44,732 bases of DNA from assembly GCA_012517285.1 (NCBI GenBank), contig JAAYVG010000037.1, positions 1 to 44,732 on the forward strand, written 5' to 3'. The notes under the pieces are model-generated. The model had not been told where the DNA came from. It made no database searches and worked only from the letters and a program-made list of their open reading frames with translations. This stretch comes from Elusimicrobiota bacterium (GTDB lineage: Bacteria > Elusimicrobiota > Elusimicrobia > Elusimicrobiales > UBA9959). Made by a program: the position numbers and the translations under genes. Of this stretch, positions 42,916-44,732 are shown piece after piece (the first letter of the stretch is position 1; each line of letters starts with the position of its first letter).

Positions 42916-42990
42916 GGTTATTTAGTTATCTGGGAAGAAAGGGGAAATTAGTTATTTGGTTATTTAGTTATCTGGTTGTTTGGGAAGAAC
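42916..42990. repeat. Octamer tract with GGAAGAAAGG spacer
   Basis: Octamers GGTTATTT and AGTTATCT (42916-42931) are followed by a GGGAAGAAAGGGG spacer (42932-42949), four more octamers (42950-42981: AGTTATTT, GGTTATTT, AGTTATCT, GGTTGTTT) and a GGGAAGAAC end. The arrangement of octamers, purine spacer, four octamers and GGAAG end repeats that at 10943-11032. Confidence 0.9.
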
Positions 42991-43020
42991 AAATTAGTTG
43001 TAAAGAAATCACTCTTTATC

Positions 43021-43189
43021 TGCCTTCTGTCCCTGCCTGCCTAGAGAAACTATGGCAGATTATATGTGTTAAATTAATGCTGACTACAAGTCCTTAACAC
43101 ATTGCAGTGGTCGCAGTCTCTGCTTTCTGACATCTGTCCTCTGTTTTGTCTTTTCTGATCACTGTCCACTGACCACTGATCACTATTTT
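43021..43189. repeat. Decayed palindrome, 9-bp dyad and heptamer tract
   Basis: A CTGCCTT heptamer and CTGTCCCTGCCTGCC lead into a short hairpin (CTGCCTAG...CTATGGCAG, about 43034-43058), matching the flank of the palindrome at 10880-10913 but without its inner core. Next, ATGTGTTAA (43064-43072) and TTAACACAT (43094-43102) form a perfect 9-bp dyad. Ten consecutive heptamers then fill 43120-43189, beginning CTGCTTT, CTGACAT, CTGTCCT and ending CTGATCA, CTATTTT. Confidence 0.88.
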
Positions 43190-43212
43190 GATGGAGATTT
43201 GTCGTTTTCTTC

Positions 43213-43236
43213 TTAACCTTAATCTCAATCTTAACC
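43213..43236. repeat. Hexamer tract TTAACC/TTAATC
   Basis: Four successive 6-bp units, TTAACC, TTAATC, TCAATC and TTAACC. It is the third short period (after 8 and 7) in the same gap. The rest of the 517-bp gap 42859-43375 holds only AT-rich sequence and the palindrome at 43305-43334. Confidence 0.7.
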
Positions 43237-43304
43237 TGTAGTTACATTATCCTAAACCTCCACCGTTATACTTCTTCAGTGCCTCATAAATATATCACTT
43301 TTAT

Positions 43305-43334
43305 TATTCTCTAATTCTGCAGAATTAGAGAATA
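43305..43334. repeat. Perfect 30-bp palindrome centred on CTGCAG
   Basis: TATTCTCTAATTCTG is followed at once by its exact reverse complement, so each strand can form a 15-bp hairpin with no fixed loop. It lies about 40 bp past the DUF2335 stop and may act as a terminator, a protein-binding dyad or a repeat. The flanking AT-rich sequence gives no clear T-run. Confidence 0.8.
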
Positions 43335-43375
43335 TAAATAGTCATTATGTATTTTTAATTTTTAAGATGGGATAT

Positions 43376-43783
43376 TTATTGTTTGTTTTCCAAATCTTTT
43401 TTTTGTTTTGTTTTACCGTTTATAAAGGCATATACCAATGAAATAAGAGTGCCACCAACCATTATTGAGCCAGCCCAATCATGATCTTTTAAAATACATA
43501 TAGTTCCACATACAATCATAATTAGAGCTATAACAAAAGCAAAGATCTGACCTCGTTTACTTTCACTTATCTGTTCATGTATCGCAAAATTTTCTAATTC
43601 TATCCTGTGTGCATTTTGATTTTCTGCCATTTTTAAAATTCTTTCTGGTGCATCAGGAATGACATTTTTATATTTCTCAAGTTCGGCAGCAGGAGGAATT
43701 GGTCCGGAATAATGAGATGTAACCATTATTCTACTCTGTTCTGGAATTTTATTTTGACTGTCAGGTAATTTGTTATTTCCCAT
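43376..43783 (-). CDS. DUF2335-family membrane protein
   Basis: A 135-residue protein with the features of DUF2335: a polar N-terminus, YSGPIPPAAELEKYKNVIPDAPERILKMAENQNAHRIELE, then ISESKRGQIFAFVIALIMIVCGTICI and a second membrane segment (AGSIMVGGTLISLVYAFINGK), ending in a basic tail. Function of the family is unknown. I start at ATG 43783; a TTG 21 bases upstream is also possible and is better placed relative to a GGAA. The start lies inside the end of the small gene 43773-43991, so the two are coupled. A perfect 30-bp palindrome lies downstream. Confidence 0.75.
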   Translation of the reverse strand: MGNNKLPDSQNKIPEQSRIMVTSHYSGPIPPAAELEKYKNVIPDAPERILKMAENQNAHRIELENFAIHEQISESKRGQIFAFVIALIMIVCGTICILKDHDWAGSIMVGGTLISLVYAFINGKTKQKKDLENKQ

Positions 43784-43991
43784 ATTCCTGTTTAAATTTT
43801 TCAATAGATTCCGCTATATCATTTCCAACCATACCCCAATCATTTTCCAATGCTTTTGTATCTGCTTCTAAATCTGACTCAGAAGTATTAAATTCGAAAT
43901 AGTTACCACCAATATTTAAAACACTTCCTATACCTTCAGTAAATCCGATGTTTGGGAACAAAAAATCTGTTCTGAATTTTCTTCTTTCCAC
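43773..43991 (-). CDS. Small acidic protein, unknown
   Basis: A 72-residue protein starting at GTG with a strong GGAGG 4 bases upstream. RTDFLFPNIGFTEGIGSVLNIGGNYFEFNTS is hydrophobic-aromatic and the second half (ESDLEADTKALENDWGMVGNDIAESIEKFKQEYGK) is acidic and helical. I do not recognise a named family, although the pattern looks like a folded conserved domain and not a chance frame. It is coupled to the DUF2335 gene by an 11- to 32-bp overlap, so the two products may act together. Confidence 0.7.
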   Translation of the reverse strand: MERRKFRTDFLFPNIGFTEGIGSVLNIGGNYFEFNTSESDLEADTKALENDWGMVGNDIAESIEKFKQEYGK

Positions 43992-44013
43992 ACATCCTCC
44001 TTGTCTCTTAATA

Positions 44014-44019
44014 ATTATA
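44014..44019 (-). promoter_or_regulatory. Possible -10 box for the small gene/DUF2335 pair
   Basis: TATAAT on the minus strand lies about 22 bases before the GTG start at 43991, leaving room for a short leader with AAGGAGG. The -35 region is not convincing. The 110-bp gap 43992-44101 is otherwise AT-rich. Confidence 0.35.
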
Positions 44020-44101
44020 GTTTACAACATAAATATCATTCTTTCAAGAGAAAATAATTATTTTTATAATTCAATGTTGTATTATTTGCTGTTCTCTATT
44101 C

Positions 44102-44440
44102 TTATAAGACGCCTTCAACATGTATTTCCCAATAAACTTCATCATTTGGGACAGTAGAATCTAATATTATTCCAATTTTTAAATTAGGTAATAATATTAT
44201 TTCATTCTGGCTCAGATTGAAATTAGATCGTATTTTACTTGGCCAATTTGATATATCTTTCATTCTTTCTGGGTTTATTCTACAAATATATCCTGATTGT
44301 TTTTGTTCAGTTGATCTTGGTTCGGAACCAAATATTCTCTCCAAGTTTCTCAATAATTCGCTATATGATCTAACAAACTCCTCCCAAGTAAAGTTATCAC
44401 CTATTTTAACTTTTACTGGTTCATAAGTTATTATTTCCAT
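44102..44440 (-). CDS. Hypothetical protein
   Basis: A 112-residue soluble protein with no signal peptide or membrane segment. It starts MEIITYEPVKVKIGDNFTWEEFVRSYSELLRNLERIFG and contains a central WPSKIRSNFNLSQNEIILLPNLKIGII segment and an acidic end (PNDEVYWEIHVEGVL). The mix of alternating hydrophobic residues suggests an alpha/beta fold. I do not recognise a family. Only a weak GAG lies before the ATG. It belongs to the island of unknown small genes at the right end and has no informative neighbours. Confidence 0.6.
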   Translation of the reverse strand: MEIITYEPVKVKIGDNFTWEEFVRSYSELLRNLERIFGSEPRSTEQKQSGYICRINPERMKDISNWPSKIRSNFNLSQNEIILLPNLKIGIILDSTVPNDEVYWEIHVEGVL

Positions 44441-44467
44441 AATTTCTCATTTTTATTTAAAGAAAAT

Positions 44468-44599
44468 TCAGTTCTGATTATTATTTATTTCTCTTATATA
44501 ATCCTCAGCCAATTTTTTGTTTGTTGCTGCTGTAAAAGCGTTTTCTAATATAGGAATGAGCCTGAAATAAGTATTTTGAGCAAGTCACGTTTTTTTGAA
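44468..44599 (-). pseudogene. Broken C-terminal part of an unknown gene
   Basis: The frame encoding LAQNTYFRLIPILENAFTAA and then TNKKLAEDYIREINNNQN looks like a genuine helical protein end, but it has no start codon and is preceded by an in-frame UGA at 44585-44587. It is in the same frame as the partial gene to its right, which ends at another UGA (44600-44602). The simplest reading is one ancestral gene broken by two nonsense codons. An alternative is a separate 32-residue ORF from ATG 44603, which has a good GGAGG but an unconvincing sequence. Confidence 0.4.
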
Positions 44600-44732
44600 T
44601 CATTTTCCTCCTTTATAATATTTTAACCAATTTTCATCCAAGATATTAGCAAATAATGTATCTTTGGCTTCTTGCATCATCTTTGCAAACTCATTATCAC
44701 TGTGCTTCATAGCAATATTATCAAGGATGTTG
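44600..44732 (-). CDS. Partial hypothetical protein, C-terminal 43 residues
   Basis: An open frame runs from the window edge to UGA at 44600-44602. It encodes NILDNIAMKHSDNEFAKMMQ, then EAKDTLFANILDENWLKYYK and a short GGK end. It is helical and charged, without a recognisable family. The frame continues beyond the stop into the fragment at 44468-44599, so this may be the front of a degraded gene. Confidence 0.45.
   Translation of the reverse strand, partial: NILDNIAMKHSDNEFAKMMQEAKDTLFANILDENWLKYYKGGK

Noticed and set aside
43064-43102. The ATGTGTTAA/TTAACACAT dyad as a tRNA or att site
   Set aside because: No cloverleaf features, no integrase gene and no matching direct repeat; it is simply a small hairpin in the repeat cluster.
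44468-44732. UGA recoded as an amino acid
   Set aside because: Several intact genes here end in UGA without sensible continuation, so a changed code does not fit.

Overview
The window is 44.7 kb of AT-rich bacterial DNA. Every gene I can support lies on the minus strand, so transcription runs from right to left throughout. Gene content is that of a chromosome: purine, riboflavin, phospholipid and fatty-acid genes, glycolysis, a complete 14-gene respiratory complex I, nucleoside uptake and envelope glycosyltransferases. No rRNA, tRNA or recognisable transposase gene was seen. The gene set and the style of the intergenic repeats suggest an uncultivated low-GC bacterium. The repeats resemble ones I associate with groundwater candidate phyla such as Elusimicrobiota and relatives, but that is an impression and no search was made.

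Layout from left to right. 1-700: a CRISPR array cut by the window edge (nine identical 37-bp repeats, eight spacers) with a near-consensus promoter on its right, reading into it; no cas genes are present. 749-7164: etfA, etfB, a short archaeal-type purA, purB and a GT-C membrane glycosyltransferase. 7213-10734: riboflavin operon ribBA-ribH-ribD-ribE. 11044-14579: a TrmH/RlmB methyltransferase, 6-phosphofructokinase and an unidentified membrane protein. 14706-19361: a BMP-type nucleoside ABC importer. 19488-20653: a TetR regulator coupled to a cysteine-rich secreted protein with a well placed operator. 20812-33779: nuoA to nuoN. 34090-42849: an acyl-CoA dehydrogenase, rnc, acpP, fabG, plsX, rpmF, a DUF177 gene, two glycosyltransferases and a TPR/SpoIID-like protein. 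43376-44732: a cluster of small unknown genes, including a DUF2335 membrane protein and a broken gene.

EtfAB could carry electrons from the acyl-CoA dehydrogenase, and complex I oxidises NADH, so the cell probably respires or at least uses a membrane electron-transport chain. No ETF:quinone oxidoreductase or terminal oxidase is seen here.

The most unusual feature is a set of intergenic short-repeat tracts. They combine a degenerate heptamer (CTGWCWT-like), a degenerate octamer (RGTTRTYT), one hexamer tract and a GC-rich palindrome nested inside heptamers. Distant copies keep the same unit order, so the tracts seem to spread as composite elements, and several end flush with a stop codon. A second pattern is that several operon-leading genes have a TATAAT-like box only 6-8 bases before the ATG, most with no Shine-Dalgarno, which suggests leaderless mRNAs.
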